From NCBI RefSeq assembly GCF_910578445.1, contig NZ_CAJTQC010000002.1:158034-222033 (forward strand): DNA of 64,000 nt, in the 5' to 3' direction. The translations under genes were made by a program, and so were the position numbers. Each line of letters begins with the position of its first letter. Position 1 is the stretch's first letter. Source of the stretch: an uncultured Duncaniella sp. GTDB lineage: Bacteria > Bacteroidota > Bacteroidia > Bacteroidales > Muribaculaceae. Shown in pieces: positions 53,029-62,117 of this stretch. The notes under the pieces are model-generated. The model worked only from the letters and a program-made list of their open reading frames with translations, searched no databases and was not told the DNA's origin.

Positions 53029-55596
53029 ATGCAGGATTTTATAAAAAAATATCGTTCGATACTCACATTTCTCGGCGGATTGGCAGTGATTGCCATCATC
53101 GCATTCGCATTTTTCTATCCCGATGCTTCCGAAGGCAACCAGCTCCGTCAGCATGACATGCAGCAGGGCATAGCTATCGGTCAGGAAGCCAAGGCCTATG
53201 CCGAACAGACAGGTGAAGTCTCACGGTGGACCAACTCGCTTTTCTCCGGTATGCCTACTTTCCAGATTTCTCCATCCTATCCGTCGAGCAATCTCTACAA
53301 GTGGATCAACAGTGTCATGAGTCTTGGACTTCCGTCGCCGTCGTCGCTGATAGCCATGATGATGGTCGGATTTTTCATCCTGCTTCTCGCTATGAAAATG
53401 CGGTGGTATGTGGCGCTTATCGGTGCTATAGCCTATGGCTTTTCATCTTACTTCATAATAATAATAGGTGCGGGGCATATATGGAAATTCGTTACCCTTG
53501 CCTATATTCCGCCGACAATCGCCGGAGTGATACTCTGCTATCGCGGACGTTATCTGAGCGGAGGTGCGTTGGCCGCACTTTTTGCAATGATGCAGATTGC
53601 GTCAAACCATGTCCAGATGACATACTATTTCCTGTTTGTGATTCTCGGCATAGTGATTGCATGTCTGATTGAGGCTGTCAGAAAAAGCCAGTTGCGCCAG
53701 TGGGCCGTCGCTACCGTTGTGCTTGCCGTTGCAGGCGGACTGGCGGTCGCCGCTAATGCTCCGAGCCTATATCTGACATATGAATATGCCAAGGAGACAA
53801 TGAGAGGACGGCACAGCGAACTGTCGTCGCCTGCTCAGGGTGGCGCAAACGCAACGGCTGCCGGTCTTGACAAGGACTATATAACCCAATACAGCTACCA
53901 GCCATCCGAGACATTCTCGTTGGTAATTCCCAACGTAAAGGGTGGAGCTTCGGCCAAGCCGGAGAAAGGTCGCATGGTGGCGATGAGTCTATCGGAGCTG
54001 CCCGACGCGCAAAAAATGATTTCGGAAGGGAAGATTGACGCGATGCAGCAGCAATATCTCAGCTATATGAGCCAATATTTCGGTGATCCGGAAGGAACTA
54101 ACGGCCCTGTGTATGTCGGCGCGCTCATATTTGCTTTCTTCCTTCTGGCATGTTTTATAGTCAAAGGACCGATGAAGTGGGCGTTGCTTGTCCTGACGGT
54201 ATTTTCGATAGTGCTTGCATGGGGACGGCATGCAATGGTGTTTACCGACATTATGCTTTCGGTTGTCCCGATGTATTCAAAATTCCGAACAGTCGAAAGC
54301 ATACTCGTCATAGCCGAATTCACTATCCCGCTTCTCGCTGTCATGGGCTTGCAGAAGCTTCTGAGCGAAAAAGAGGCATGGGAGCGCTACCGCAAGCCGG
54401 TGATGTGGAGCTTCGGAGTGACGCTTGCTATATGCGCATTGGGCTTCTGCGTTCCGGAGATATATGGCGGTGCGATTTCAGAAAATGACAGGGAAATTGA
54501 TAATTATATCACAAGTTCTCTCATGCAGCAGGGCTACGATGCGGCTACGGCCCGTCAGTTCAGTCTCCAGAATCCGTCGATTTACTCGGCTGTCGAGAGT
54601 CTTCGTCTCGGGCTCGTCAGTTCCGATGCACTCCGTAGCTTCCTCATTGTAGCGCTTGGCGGTTGCATGCTTGTCGCTTATCTGCGACGTAAAGTCAGCA
54701 CAGGTGTCACGGTGGCGGTCCTTGGGCTGCTCGTGCTTGGCGATCTCTATATGGTCAACAAGCGTTATGTCAGCCATGAGAGTTTTGTCCCGAAACAGCT
54801 TACAGTCGGAGCGCCTATCGCAAAGACTCCTGTCGACGAGGCCATACTTCAGGATACGTCAATGAACTACAGGGTGATGGACATCCCCCGCTTCAACAGT
54901 GCCGATCCGTCATACTACCATAAGATGATCGGCGGATATCATGCAGCCAAACTGACCCGCTATCAGGATCTCATCGACCGTCATCTCTCGCATTTCCAGA
55001 GGGGCACGGAGACGGATGCCGACTGGAATGTGCTCAACATGCTGAATGCCCGCTATATAGTCGGGATGGACGGACAAGTGTTGCGTAATCCTGAGGCCTA
55101 CGGTAACGCATGGTTTGTTGAACATGTCGACTACGTGGCTACTCCCGACGAGGAGATGGCCTTGCTTTCTCAGATAGATCCGCGTCTCACAGCGGTCGCC
55201 GACAAGAAATTTGAGTCGATACTCGGTCAGTCCGTTGCCGGTTCGCCCGCCGATACGATTGTCGAGACATCTTATGCCCCCAACCGTCTGACCTACCGGG
55301 CACACAGTGTCAACGGCGGTGTGGCGGTGTTCTCGGAAGTGTTCTTCCCGTGGGGCTGGACTGCCACTGTCGATGGCAAACCTGTCGAGCTTGGACGTGT
55401 CGACTATGTGCTGAGGGCTATGCGTGTGCCGGCCGGTGATCATGAGATTGTCATGTCTTTCGATCCGCCGTCGCTCCATACGACCGATACACTTGCCACA
55501 GTTTCAATCGTGATAATCTATCTTGCGCTGTTGGGTGCAATCGTCATCGGTGCAGGAAAGTTTATTGGCCGGAAGCCGGATGAAAAGAAGGCTTAA
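53029..55596 (+). CDS. YfhO-family large membrane protein
   Basis: The 855-residue protein has about 12 hydrophobic helices from residue 13 to about 575 and one more near 830. It resembles YfhO-type GT-C-fold membrane glycosyltransferases, which in Gram-positives glycosylate lipoteichoic acid. The early motifs LFSGMPTFQISPSYPSSNL and GIAIGQEAKAYAEQTGEVSR and the late domain VAVFSEVFFPWGWTATVDGK and HEIVMSFDPPSL are those of the Bacteroidetes members. The substrate here is unknown. The end overlaps the next gene by 17 bases. Confidence 0.87.
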   Translation: MQDFIKKYRSILTFLGGLAVIAIIAFAFFYPDASEGNQLRQHDMQQGIAIGQEAKAYAEQTGEVSRWTNSLFSGMPTFQISPSYPSSNLYKWINSVMSLGLPSPSSLIAMMMVGFFILLLAMKMRWYVALIGAIAYGFSSYFIIIIGAGHIWKFVTLAYIPPTIAGVILCYRGRYLSGGALAALFAMMQIASNHVQMTYYFLFVILGIVIACLIEAVRKSQLRQWAVATVVLAVAGGLAVAANAPSLYLTYEYAKETMRGRHSELSSPAQGGANATAAGLDKDYITQYSYQPSETFSLVIPNVKGGASAKPEKGRMVAMSLSELPDAQKMISEGKIDAMQQQYLSYMSQYFGDPEGTNGPVYVGALIFAFFLLACFIVKGPMKWALLVLTVFSIVLAWGRHAMVFTDIMLSVVPMYSKFRTVESILVIAEFTIPLLAVMGLQKLLSEKEAWERYRKPVMWSFGVTLAICALGFCVPEIYGGAISENDREIDNYITSSLMQQGYDAATARQFSLQNPSIYSAVESLRLGLVSSDALRSFLIVALGGCMLVAYLRRKVSTGVTVAVLGLLVLGDLYMVNKRYVSHESFVPKQLTVGAPIAKTPVDEAILQDTSMNYRVMDIPRFNSADPSYYHKMIGGYHAAKLTRYQDLIDRHLSHFQRGTETDADWNVLNMLNARYIVGMDGQVLRNPEAYGNAWFVEHVDYVATPDEEMALLSQIDPRLTAVADKKFESILGQSVAGSPADTIVETSYAPNRLTYRAHSVNGGVAVFSEVFFPWGWTATVDGKPVELGRVDYVLRAMRVPAGDHEIVMSFDPPSLHTTDTLATVSIVIIYLALLGAIVIGAGKFIGRKPDEKKA

Positions 55597-56158
55597 ACGT
55601 CTGATTCCGGGGTTCAGGCGCATCAAAAGGGCGTGGCGAAGCCGTGGATTCGGAATCCATTCGCCATTTGCCTTTAGGTTCGTCACGTGTGTGCTTCGGG
55701 AAAGCGGAGAGTATTATGCCTATCGTGAGTTAAGGAGCATCGCCGGCAGCCGGAGGAGATTCGGCCGCCTTGCGCTTGCGTTTCGCCTCGTGTGTGAGTT
55801 CCGGCCGACAGATGTGTCCGTGTCCGGCGATATGGATTTTATCGAGGCCATAGCCCGCACGGTAAGGCTTGCTGATTCGCGGATTAATGTCAACCGTGTC
55901 GCGGAGGCTGATTTCACCGTGGAGCGCAAAACGCCGATGCTCTGCATAATCCAGTCGGCTGATAGCTTTGACGATGTGGATTTCATAGAAAGTGTATTCC
56001 GGAGAGAAGGAGCGGTGGCTTTTATGAACGCGTCAGGGAAAGAGGCTGACAGGCTAAGAGGCTTGTTGCTGTCGGGCATGAGTTTCTATAATCGCCGTGC
56101 GATAATATTGGTAAGTCGCCATGACCTTCCGCGTCAGAATTTTGAAGTAAATTTCTGA
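55580..56158 (+). CDS. Small 'HSPF' protein related to Bacteroidetes O-methyltransferase-like genes
   Basis: The 192-residue product begins basic (MKRRLKRLIPGFRRIKRAWR) and carries SRGFGIHSPFAFRFVT then YYAYRELRS. I recall this signature at the N-terminus of a set of Bacteroidetes proteins with a class I methyltransferase fold. The usual glycine-rich SAM motif is not seen; instead there is a short strand/helix pattern (DVSVSGDMDFIEAIAR, TPMLCIIQSADS). It could be a degenerate methyltransferase. The ATG overlaps the YfhO stop by 17 bases, and the next gene, xerD, follows 29 bases after its stop. Confidence 0.65.
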   Translation: MKRRLKRLIPGFRRIKRAWRSRGFGIHSPFAFRFVTCVLRESGEYYAYRELRSIAGSRRRFGRLALAFRLVCEFRPTDVSVSGDMDFIEAIARTVRLADSRINVNRVAEADFTVERKTPMLCIIQSADSFDDVDFIESVFRREGAVAFMNASGKEADRLRGLLLSGMSFYNRRAIILVSRHDLPRQNFEVNF

Positions 56159-56187
56159 GGGATATAATAATACATGTAAAGGCCAGT

Positions 56188-57099
56188 ATGCGTCCGATTG
56201 CAGACATCGACAGACTGTTGAAAGAATATGAGTTTTACCTGCGTATGGAGAAAGGAGTTTCCGACAATACGCGGGAAGCCTACCTCTCGGACGTGGGCCG
56301 TCTGCTCGGCTATCTTTCGGATTCAGGCTGTAAGCTGCGTGATGTGACTCCTGACACTTTACGCTTTTTTATCGGAGAGCTTCATGATCTTGGCATCGCA
56401 GAGCGTTCGCAGGCTCGTGTCATCTCCGGCATGCGTTCCTTTTTCAGATTTCTGAGCATCGAAGACTATCTGAATCCGAACCCGACCGAACTGCTTGAGT
56501 CACCGAAAATCGGGCTTCATTTGCCCGAGGTGCTGACTGTCGAGGAAATCAATGCCATGATTTCGGCCATTGATCCCAACAAGGCAGAGGCGCAGCGCGA
56601 CAGAGCCATGATGGAAACCCTTTACGGGTGCGGACTCCGTGTCAGCGAGCTTATAAATGTGGAGATTTCAAAAGTCTATGCGGATGAAGGCTATCTCGTC
56701 GTGAGGGGTAAAGGCAACAAGGAGCGGATGGTCCCGATGTCGGATGTGTCGGTCTACGAAATCAGCGAGTATCTTCATGACCGTGAGTGTCTGCCGATAA
56801 AGCCTGACTGTGCGAATATCCTTTTTCTGAACCGGCGCGGGGGAAAGCTCACGCGTGAGCGCATATTCCAGATTGTCAAGTCGCTTGCCGAAGCCGCCGG
56901 TATCCGTAAGAACATCTCGCCTCACACCCTCCGCCATTCATTTGCGACCCATCTGCTTGAGGGTGGGGCCAATCTCCGCGCCATCCAGCAGATGCTTGGC
57001 CATGAAACCATTGCCACCACGCAGATTTATATCCATCTTGACCGTTCGACGCTGCGGTCGGATATACTGACCTTCCATCCACGCAATCATCGCCGATGA
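56188..57099 (+). CDS. xerD: Tyrosine recombinase XerD-type
   Basis: XerC/XerD resolve chromosome dimers at dif. The 303 residues have an N-terminal SAM-like core-binding domain (about 1-90) and a catalytic domain. The Arg lies in YGCGLRVSELINVE near residue 150, the Lys in VVRGKGNKERMVP near 176, and His-x-x-Arg in SPHTLRHSFATHLLEGG near 250. A further His is in MLGHETIATTQIYIHLD near 270, and the Tyr nucleophile is in TQIYIH. Length and motifs fit host XerD rather than a phage or transposon integrase. It follows the small HSPF gene and is not near any att-like repeat. Confidence 0.9.
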   Translation: MRPIADIDRLLKEYEFYLRMEKGVSDNTREAYLSDVGRLLGYLSDSGCKLRDVTPDTLRFFIGELHDLGIAERSQARVISGMRSFFRFLSIEDYLNPNPTELLESPKIGLHLPEVLTVEEINAMISAIDPNKAEAQRDRAMMETLYGCGLRVSELINVEISKVYADEGYLVVRGKGNKERMVPMSDVSVYEISEYLHDRECLPIKPDCANILFLNRRGGKLTRERIFQIVKSLAEAAGIRKNISPHTLRHSFATHLLEGGANLRAIQQMLGHETIATTQIYIHLDRSTLRSDILTFHPRNHRR

Positions 57100-57194
57100 T
57101 TCAGGCATGAGAATCCGGGGCGCTTGAACGCTCCCTTGGCCGGTGTCGCTGATGGCATCTATTAGCCAATTAATGTTAAATGGACTGTCGGCAG

Positions 57195-57226
57195 GTTGGG
57201 GGATTGGATTATTGTCCTTATCTTTG
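57195..57226 (+). promoter_or_regulatory. Probable promoter of greA with long leader
   Basis: GTTG at 57195-57198, 20 bases, then TATCTTTG at 57219-57226. The predicted start near 57233 leaves a leader of about 245 bases before the greA ATG at 57478. Confidence 0.5.
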
Positions 57227-57230
57227 CAAC

Positions 57231-57252
57231 GGTCAAACGATAGCGTTTGACC
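57231..57252 (+). other. Perfect hairpin at the start of the greA leader
   Basis: GGTCAAACG (57231-57239) and CGTTTGACC (57244-57252) form a 9-bp stem with a 4-base loop, right at the predicted transcript 5' end. A second, longer-range pairing (GCGTCGG/CCGACGC) exists further down in the same 57100-57477 gap. A stability or regulatory role is possible. Confidence 0.55.
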
Positions 57253-57477
57253 ATTATTACATACAGATTTTATTACTGTAATTATACAGGAAGCTGTAAA
57301 TCAACCGTATCCGTTAGGGTCTCGTTGCCATAAGAAGCGTCGGGATTCCTTATTTTTTAATCGTCCCTGAGATTTTGGAATCTCTCTTCATCACCTTTCC
57401 GACGCTCTCTGGAGTTGTCGGATTGACTATGCTTTAATAATAACTAAAATAAATATAACCAAAACGTTTACACTACC

Positions 57478-57948
57478 ATGGCTATTACTTACATGACCAA
57501 GGAAGGTTACAAGAAAAAAATGGAAGAAATCGCGTTTCTCGAGTCTGTGGAACGCCCCCGCATATCTGCCGCAATCGCTGAAGCCCGTGACAAGGGCGAC
57601 CTTTCGGAGAATTCCGAATATGACGCCGCAAAGGAGGCTCAGGGTATGCTTGAAATGAAAATCGCCCAGCTCAAAGACCTCGTGGCCAACTCTCGTATCA
57701 TCGACGAAAGCAAGCTCAACAACGAGGAAGTGCAGATTCTCAACCGTGTTAAAATCAAGAACACCGCCAACGGTATGATGATGGAATATACTATCGTCGC
57801 TGACTCCGAGGCCGACCTCAAGGACAAGAAAATCGGTTCGAGCACTCCCATCGCCCAAGGTCTTCTCGGTCACAAGCTCGGTGAGGTTGTCGAGATAAAA
57901 GTTCCTGCCGGCTTGATGAAATTTGAAATTGTTGAAATCAATTTCTAA
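57478..57948 (+). CDS. greA: Transcription elongation factor GreA
   Basis: GreA rescues backtracked RNA polymerase by stimulating transcript cleavage. The 156 residues show the N-terminal coiled coil with LSENSEYDAAKEAQGMLEMK, which has the two acidic tip residues between GDLSENSEYD, and the C-terminal FKBP-like domain with STPIAQGLLGHKLGEVVEIK. The start MAITYMTKEGYKKKMEEI is standard. It is followed by a HIT gene 12 bases on, so the two are probably co-transcribed. Confidence 0.96.
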   Translation: MAITYMTKEGYKKKMEEIAFLESVERPRISAAIAEARDKGDLSENSEYDAAKEAQGMLEMKIAQLKDLVANSRIIDESKLNNEEVQILNRVKIKNTANGMMMEYTIVADSEADLKDKKIGSSTPIAQGLLGHKLGEVVEIKVPAGLMKFEIVEINF

Positions 57949-57960
57949 AATACGCAGGTA

Positions 57961-58371
57961 ATGTCGACAATCTTCAGTAAAATTGCAGCCGGCGAGATTC
58001 CGTCTTACCGTATTGCAGCCGACGAACGTCACTACGCATTTCTCGACATCAATCCGGTCGCTCCGGGGCATGTCCTTGTGATTCCGCGCGTGGAGGACGA
58101 CTATATCTTCAATCTGTCGGATGATGACTATAGCGCGCTGACTCTTTTTGCAAAGCGAGTGGCCAAGGCTATGGAGCAGGCTGTTCCTTGCAAGCGTGTC
58201 GGAGTGGCTGTCATCGGTCTTGAAGTGCCTCATACCCATATCCATCTCATTCCCATAAATTCGGAATCCGACATGGATTTTCACAACAAGACCCAGCTCC
58301 CCGCTGATGAGATGGAGGCGATTGCAAAGGCTATATCGTCGAAATACGAAGAGCTTTATCCCGCGAAATAA
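57961..58371 (+). CDS. HIT-family nucleotide hydrolase/transferase (Hint-like)
   Basis: HIT proteins hydrolyse nucleoside phosphoramidates or related dinucleotides. The 136 residues start TIFSKIAAGEIPSYRIAAD, have FLDINPVAPGHVLVIPR, and end the core with the histidine triad VPHTHIHLIPIN (H-x-H-x-H). Length and motifs are typical of the Hint group. It lies in a tight series with greA upstream (12 bases) and menA downstream (19 bases). Confidence 0.93.
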   Translation: MSTIFSKIAAGEIPSYRIAADERHYAFLDINPVAPGHVLVIPRVEDDYIFNLSDDDYSALTLFAKRVAKAMEQAVPCKRVGVAVIGLEVPHTHIHLIPINSESDMDFHNKTQLPADEMEAIAKAISSKYEELYPAK

Positions 58372-58390
58372 GAAACGCATATAAAAGAAG

Positions 58391-59275
58391 ATGGGCAGAA
58401 GTAAGGTTGCATGCTGGATTGAAGCGATGAGACTTCGGACACTTCCCGTGTCGCTTGCGGGGGTCATATATGCCGTCGGTCTCGGAATCAATACGGACCA
58501 TTTCCGTCTCATGCCTGCGATGCTATGCCTGATATTTGCCCTTCTGGCTCAGATTGCGTCGAACTTTGCCAATGAATATTATGACTTCAAGAGCGGACTT
58601 GACCGTGTAGGTCGTGACGGTCCTCGACGTGGAGTCACCGAAGGTGATATTTCACCTGAATCAATGAAATATGCCACATTCGCAACCCTTGGCGTAGCAT
58701 GCGTCACGGGTTGTGTTCTTGTGGCTGTTTTTGGTTATTGGTGGATGTTTATCGTCGGTATTCTCACGGCTCTTGGGGCTATGGCCTACAGTACCGGGCC
58801 ATATCCTCTTTCACATCATGGTCTTGGCGAAGTCGCGGTTGTTTGTTTTTTCGGCATTATCCCTGTCTGCCTGACATATCTCCTGATGGGCGGAGAATGG
58901 GGTTGGTGGCTGGGTGTCGCCTCGGTCGGTATCGGACTGATGGGGGCGAATGTGCTCATTGTCAATAACTATCGCGATATTGACGACGACAGGGCTGTCG
59001 GAAAGCAGACTCTTGCAGTCAGACTTGGACGGCTGTCAATGAGAGTGATCTATTGTTCAAATGGCATCTATGCTCTTGCATTCACTTTGCCTGCGTGGCT
59101 GTCGACCGGCAGATTCTGGTGGATTGTACCTGCGGTCTATCTTCTCGGACATATATTCCTGTGTTTACGTCTGAAGCGGTTTTCGGGCCGTGAGCTCAAT
59201 CCGCTGCTTGGAATGACGGCGGTACTTATGCTTGTCTATGCTGTAGGATTTCTTCTGACAGTTATAATCTCCTGA
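58391..59275 (+). CDS. menA: 1,4-dihydroxy-2-naphthoate polyprenyltransferase
   Basis: MenA attaches the polyprenyl chain to dihydroxynaphthoate in menaquinone synthesis. The 294-residue membrane protein has eight or nine helices. It has the two aspartate-rich prenyltransferase motifs NFANEYYDFKSGLDRVGRDG (about residue 57) and NNYRDIDDDRAVGKQTLAVR (about 195). The first differs slightly from the classical NDYYDF with Glu in place of Asp, which is a common MenA variant. The neighbours (greA, HIT, FtsB-like) are not menaquinone genes, so the pathway's other genes are elsewhere. Confidence 0.88.
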   Translation: MGRSKVACWIEAMRLRTLPVSLAGVIYAVGLGINTDHFRLMPAMLCLIFALLAQIASNFANEYYDFKSGLDRVGRDGPRRGVTEGDISPESMKYATFATLGVACVTGCVLVAVFGYWWMFIVGILTALGAMAYSTGPYPLSHHGLGEVAVVCFFGIIPVCLTYLLMGGEWGWWLGVASVGIGLMGANVLIVNNYRDIDDDRAVGKQTLAVRLGRLSMRVIYCSNGIYALAFTLPAWLSTGRFWWIVPAVYLLGHIFLCLRLKRFSGRELNPLLGMTAVLMLVYAVGFLLTVIIS

Positions 59276-59308
59276 CATTAAAAATCTCAATCCTCATACT
59301 ATTCTCTT

Positions 59309-59605
59309 ATGGCAATGAACAACTTTTATGCATGGTGTAAGCGCTATCTTTCTTTCACATTGCTCGCTTCGGTGACAGTGGCTGTGCTTGTGTTGTTTGT
59401 CAATGAAAACTCGTTGCTGCGCACTGTCGAGCAGGAGCGCCGCATAACCGAACTGGAAGCCGCCATCAGTGAATCGACTGATACTCTTGAATATTACCGC
59501 GGACTTAACCATTCGCTCGATACTGACAAGGAGACGATGGAACGTATAGTCCGTGAACAATACCACATGCAACATCCTGACGAAGACGTCTATATTTATG
59601 AGTGA
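59309..59605 (+). CDS. FtsB/DivIC-family septum-formation protein
   Basis: The 98-residue protein has one membrane helix (about residues 13-33) and then a coiled coil (VEQERRITELEAAISESTDT). The end, DKETMERIVREQYHMQHPDE, is the conserved DivIC/FtsB segment (usually ERxAREKYxM). These proteins work with FtsL and FtsQ at the divisome. The next gene starts within its last codons (8-base overlap). Confidence 0.87.
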   Translation: MAMNNFYAWCKRYLSFTLLASVTVAVLVLFVNENSLLRTVEQERRITELEAAISESTDTLEYYRGLNHSLDTDKETMERIVREQYHMQHPDEDVYIYE

Positions 59606-59975
59606 TAATAAAAAGAAATCATCAGGACGGGAAACCGTCTCTACCGTAATGGTGACAGTCGGACTGCTTTCGGTCATGATTGCCGCTTTTCTGCCGCTGA
59701 TTCATGTGGCTCAGGACTGGATGCGCTATCTCTATGCGGCAGGAGCACTGATACTGCTGATAGGGCGTTTTGTCGCTCCGAGTGTCAAAGATGCGCCCTT
59801 GCGCCTGCGCCGTCTGTTGCATATGGAGATATGGACAGCGCTTATTTTTATCGTAGGAGCTGTATTCCTTTTCCTCCCTTCCGCCGGTGGTAAGGACTGG
59901 CTTGCGTTTACTCTGGCCGGTGGATTCCTGACGCTCTATACTTCAATAATGATTCCGCGTCAGAAGCTTAAATGA
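59598..59975 (+). CDS. Small four-helix membrane protein, unknown function
   Basis: The 125-residue protein has four hydrophobic segments (about residues 15-35, 43-60, 78-95 and 102-118) and a short charged start (SDNKKKSSGRETV). I do not recognise a family with confidence. The chosen ATG overlaps the FtsB-like stop by 8 bases, a sign of translational coupling. An alternative ATG 45 bases upstream would extend far into the previous gene and is less likely. A role near the divisome gene is a guess. Confidence 0.7.
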   Translation: MSDNKKKSSGRETVSTVMVTVGLLSVMIAAFLPLIHVAQDWMRYLYAAGALILLIGRFVAPSVKDAPLRLRRLLHMEIWTALIFIVGAVFLFLPSAGGKDWLAFTLAGGFLTLYTSIMIPRQKLK

Positions 59976-60142
59976 TTGCGGCAAGAGGGGTGGCGTTTTA
60001 GCCTGATAGGTTTCTTGACGAAAGTAAAATGCCATCGCATAGTTCATCACTTGCACACGTTTGCAGTCAAATCGTTAAAAATCTTCTTATTTTGAGGTGA
60101 AATTACCGCAATTTGACTAATTTTGCCCCCAAATAATCAACA

Positions 60143-60880
60143 ATGGCCAATTATTTAACCATCGATCAGGGAAATTCCGAAGCCAAGATTACATTTTGGA
60201 ATGATACAGAGCTCGTTGACTCAGTCATCGAAGACCGTCTTACACCCTCGTCGGTTGAAAGTTTTGTGAATGGTCGCCCATTGTCGGGTGCTATATATTG
60301 TTCCGTAGTTCAGAATAACGGACCTGTCATAAATAAACTCAGCCATCTTTCACGCTGCGTCTATCGTCTCAGTCCATCGACACCTTTGCCGATAAAAATC
60401 GACTATGCCACGCCAAACACTCTTGGGAGCGACCGCGTCGCGGCGGCTGTCGGGGCATGGAGCGATTTCAAGGGTCGTGACATCCTTGTCATAGATGCAG
60501 GAACAGCGGTGACGTATGACTATGTGGATGCTTCCGGGACTTTCCGTGGTGGCAATATTGCGCCGGGTATCACGATGGAACTGAAGGCTCTCAATCAGTT
60601 TACAGCACGTCTCCCTCTTGTCCCTTTTCCTGAACAGATGGGTTTACTCCGCGACACAATCATAGGCCGCGATACAGCCGAAGCCATAACCTTGGGCGCG
60701 GTCTACAGTGTTGTCGCCTCAATAGGATATTATCGTAGCCGTCTCCCGAAGGATACAGTCGTTGTCCTTGGCGGAGGATGCGGCCATCATCTCGCATCTC
60801 TTTGCGACTTTGAAGTTCACGTCGATGAACATCTGGCCAGCAAGGGGTTAAACAGAATTTTGCTATACAATGAAAATTAA
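60143..60880 (+). CDS. coaX: Type III pantothenate kinase
   Basis: CoaX phosphorylates pantothenate, the first step of coenzyme A synthesis, and belongs to the ASKHA fold. The 245 residues show phosphate-1 motif LTIDQGNSEAKITF, GSDRVAAAVGA, the catalytic DAGTAVTYDYVDASGTFRGG (residues about 118-135) and GGGCGHHLA near 215. It is a little compressed but complete. A -7 element (TAATTTTG, 60118-60125) lies upstream with a TTTG 23 bases before it, slightly long spacing. It is the head of the operon continuing with the barrel gene, lptC and a CorC-like gene. Confidence 0.92.
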   Translation: MANYLTIDQGNSEAKITFWNDTELVDSVIEDRLTPSSVESFVNGRPLSGAIYCSVVQNNGPVINKLSHLSRCVYRLSPSTPLPIKIDYATPNTLGSDRVAAAVGAWSDFKGRDILVIDAGTAVTYDYVDASGTFRGGNIAPGITMELKALNQFTARLPLVPFPEQMGLLRDTIIGRDTAEAITLGAVYSVVASIGYYRSRLPKDTVVVLGGGCGHHLASLCDFEVHVDEHLASKGLNRILLYNEN

Positions 60881-62117
60881 GTCACTTCTCATCCTCGCTC
60901 TTATTGCAGTAGCGACCGCCTCAGGGCTCTCAGCACAGAACACCTCAAGTCCGTATTCGAAGTTTGGCTATGGCCTTCTCCGTGACAATGCAACCTCTGC
61001 TCAGCGTCAGATGGGTGGAGTCGGCTACGCCATGCGTTCAGGCAGGCAAGTCAATGTAATGAACCCTGCCGCATATGCAGGAATGGACTCTCTGACATTC
61101 CTGTTCGATATGGGAACGGATGTGTCACTCTTCTGGCGCAAGGACAACACCGGCAGCAATCATGACTGGGGCGGTGGTCTTGACTATGTGACCATGCAGT
61201 TTCCTGTCGGTAAGATTGTCGGTGTGAGTGCCGGTCTTCTCCCTTATTCATCGGTCGGCTATTCGTTTGGTTCGGAGATTACTAACGGAGTTTCAACCCA
61301 TCAGGGAACAGGCGGTCTTAACCAGCTTTACATCGGTGCAGGTGTGATGCCGTTGAAGAATCTCTCGCTCGGTGTCAACATCAGTTATCTGTTCGGAACC
61401 ATCTACAATGACGTATATGCGAGCCAGACCGGATCGACATCCCAGTCTCTGTTCGAACAGATTATGGAGGTGAAGGACTATCATTTGCAGTTCGGTCTTC
61501 AATACACCTACCGTATTTCGCGCAAGAATGCTCTTACGCTCGGTGTGACATATTCGCCCTCCAAGTCTCTTCTTGGAAAAACTTATGTGCTGAAATATCA
61601 CGATACAAGCTCCGGTACGCCCGACACTATCGCTCCGGGTGTGGTCAAGCTGCGCGACAAGTTCTCTCTTCCCGAGACATGGGGCGCGGGTCTTGCCTAT
61701 GACTGGAACGACCGTCTGCAGGCCGAGGTCGATGTGACCTATCAGAACTGGTCGAAAGCGAAGTATCATCAGATTGAAAACTTCTCAGCCGGAAAATTTG
61801 ACAACCGTTGGCGCATCGGCGCAGGTTTGAGCTATCGTCCTGATCCGCGTGGCGGATATTTCAAGCGTGTCACCTACCGTGCCGGTGGCTATTACAACCG
61901 TGACTATATCATGGTCGAAGGTAACCATGTCCGTGATTACGGTATTTCATGCGGTGTCGGATTGCCCGCCGCTTCAGAGAAGACTGTCATAAATCTCGGT
62001 TTCGAGTATATCAATCGGCAGGCGACTCCCAATCCATTGCTGAAGGAGCAGTATTTCCATGTGACACTTGGTATTAACTTCAATCAGGTCTGGTTCTTCC
62101 AGAGTAAGTTGCGTTGA
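60870..62117 (+). CDS. Outer-membrane beta-barrel protein, FadL/OmpP1-like
   Basis: The 415-residue protein has a signal peptide (LILALIAVATASGLSAQ). The lead NTSSPYSKFGYGLLRDNATS with MGGVGYAMRSGRQVNVMNPA is typical of Bacteroidales outer-membrane proteins related to FadL-type channels. Alternating strands continue to a terminal YFHVTLGINFNQVWFFQSKLR. It overlaps coaX by 11 bases and lptC by 1 base, so it is tightly coupled with these genes. I recall the same order in other Bacteroidales. Transport substrate unknown. Confidence 0.85.
   Translation: MKIKSLLILALIAVATASGLSAQNTSSPYSKFGYGLLRDNATSAQRQMGGVGYAMRSGRQVNVMNPAAYAGMDSLTFLFDMGTDVSLFWRKDNTGSNHDWGGGLDYVTMQFPVGKIVGVSAGLLPYSSVGYSFGSEITNGVSTHQGTGGLNQLYIGAGVMPLKNLSLGVNISYLFGTIYNDVYASQTGSTSQSLFEQIMEVKDYHLQFGLQYTYRISRKNALTLGVTYSPSKSLLGKTYVLKYHDTSSGTPDTIAPGVVKLRDKFSLPETWGAGLAYDWNDRLQAEVDVTYQNWSKAKYHQIENFSAGKFDNRWRIGAGLSYRPDPRGGYFKRVTYRAGGYYNRDYIMVEGNHVRDYGISCGVGLPAASEKTVINLGFEYINRQATPNPLLKEQYFHVTLGINFNQVWFFQSKLR

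Noticed and set aside
56188..57099. XerD as the integrase of a mobile island
   Set aside because: Its length, motifs and housekeeping neighbours fit the chromosomal recombinase, and no att-like repeats flank it.
57427..58512. A 361-codon minus-strand frame across greA, the HIT gene and the start of menA
   Set aside because: Three well recognised genes cover it on the other strand, and its product has no recognisable motif.
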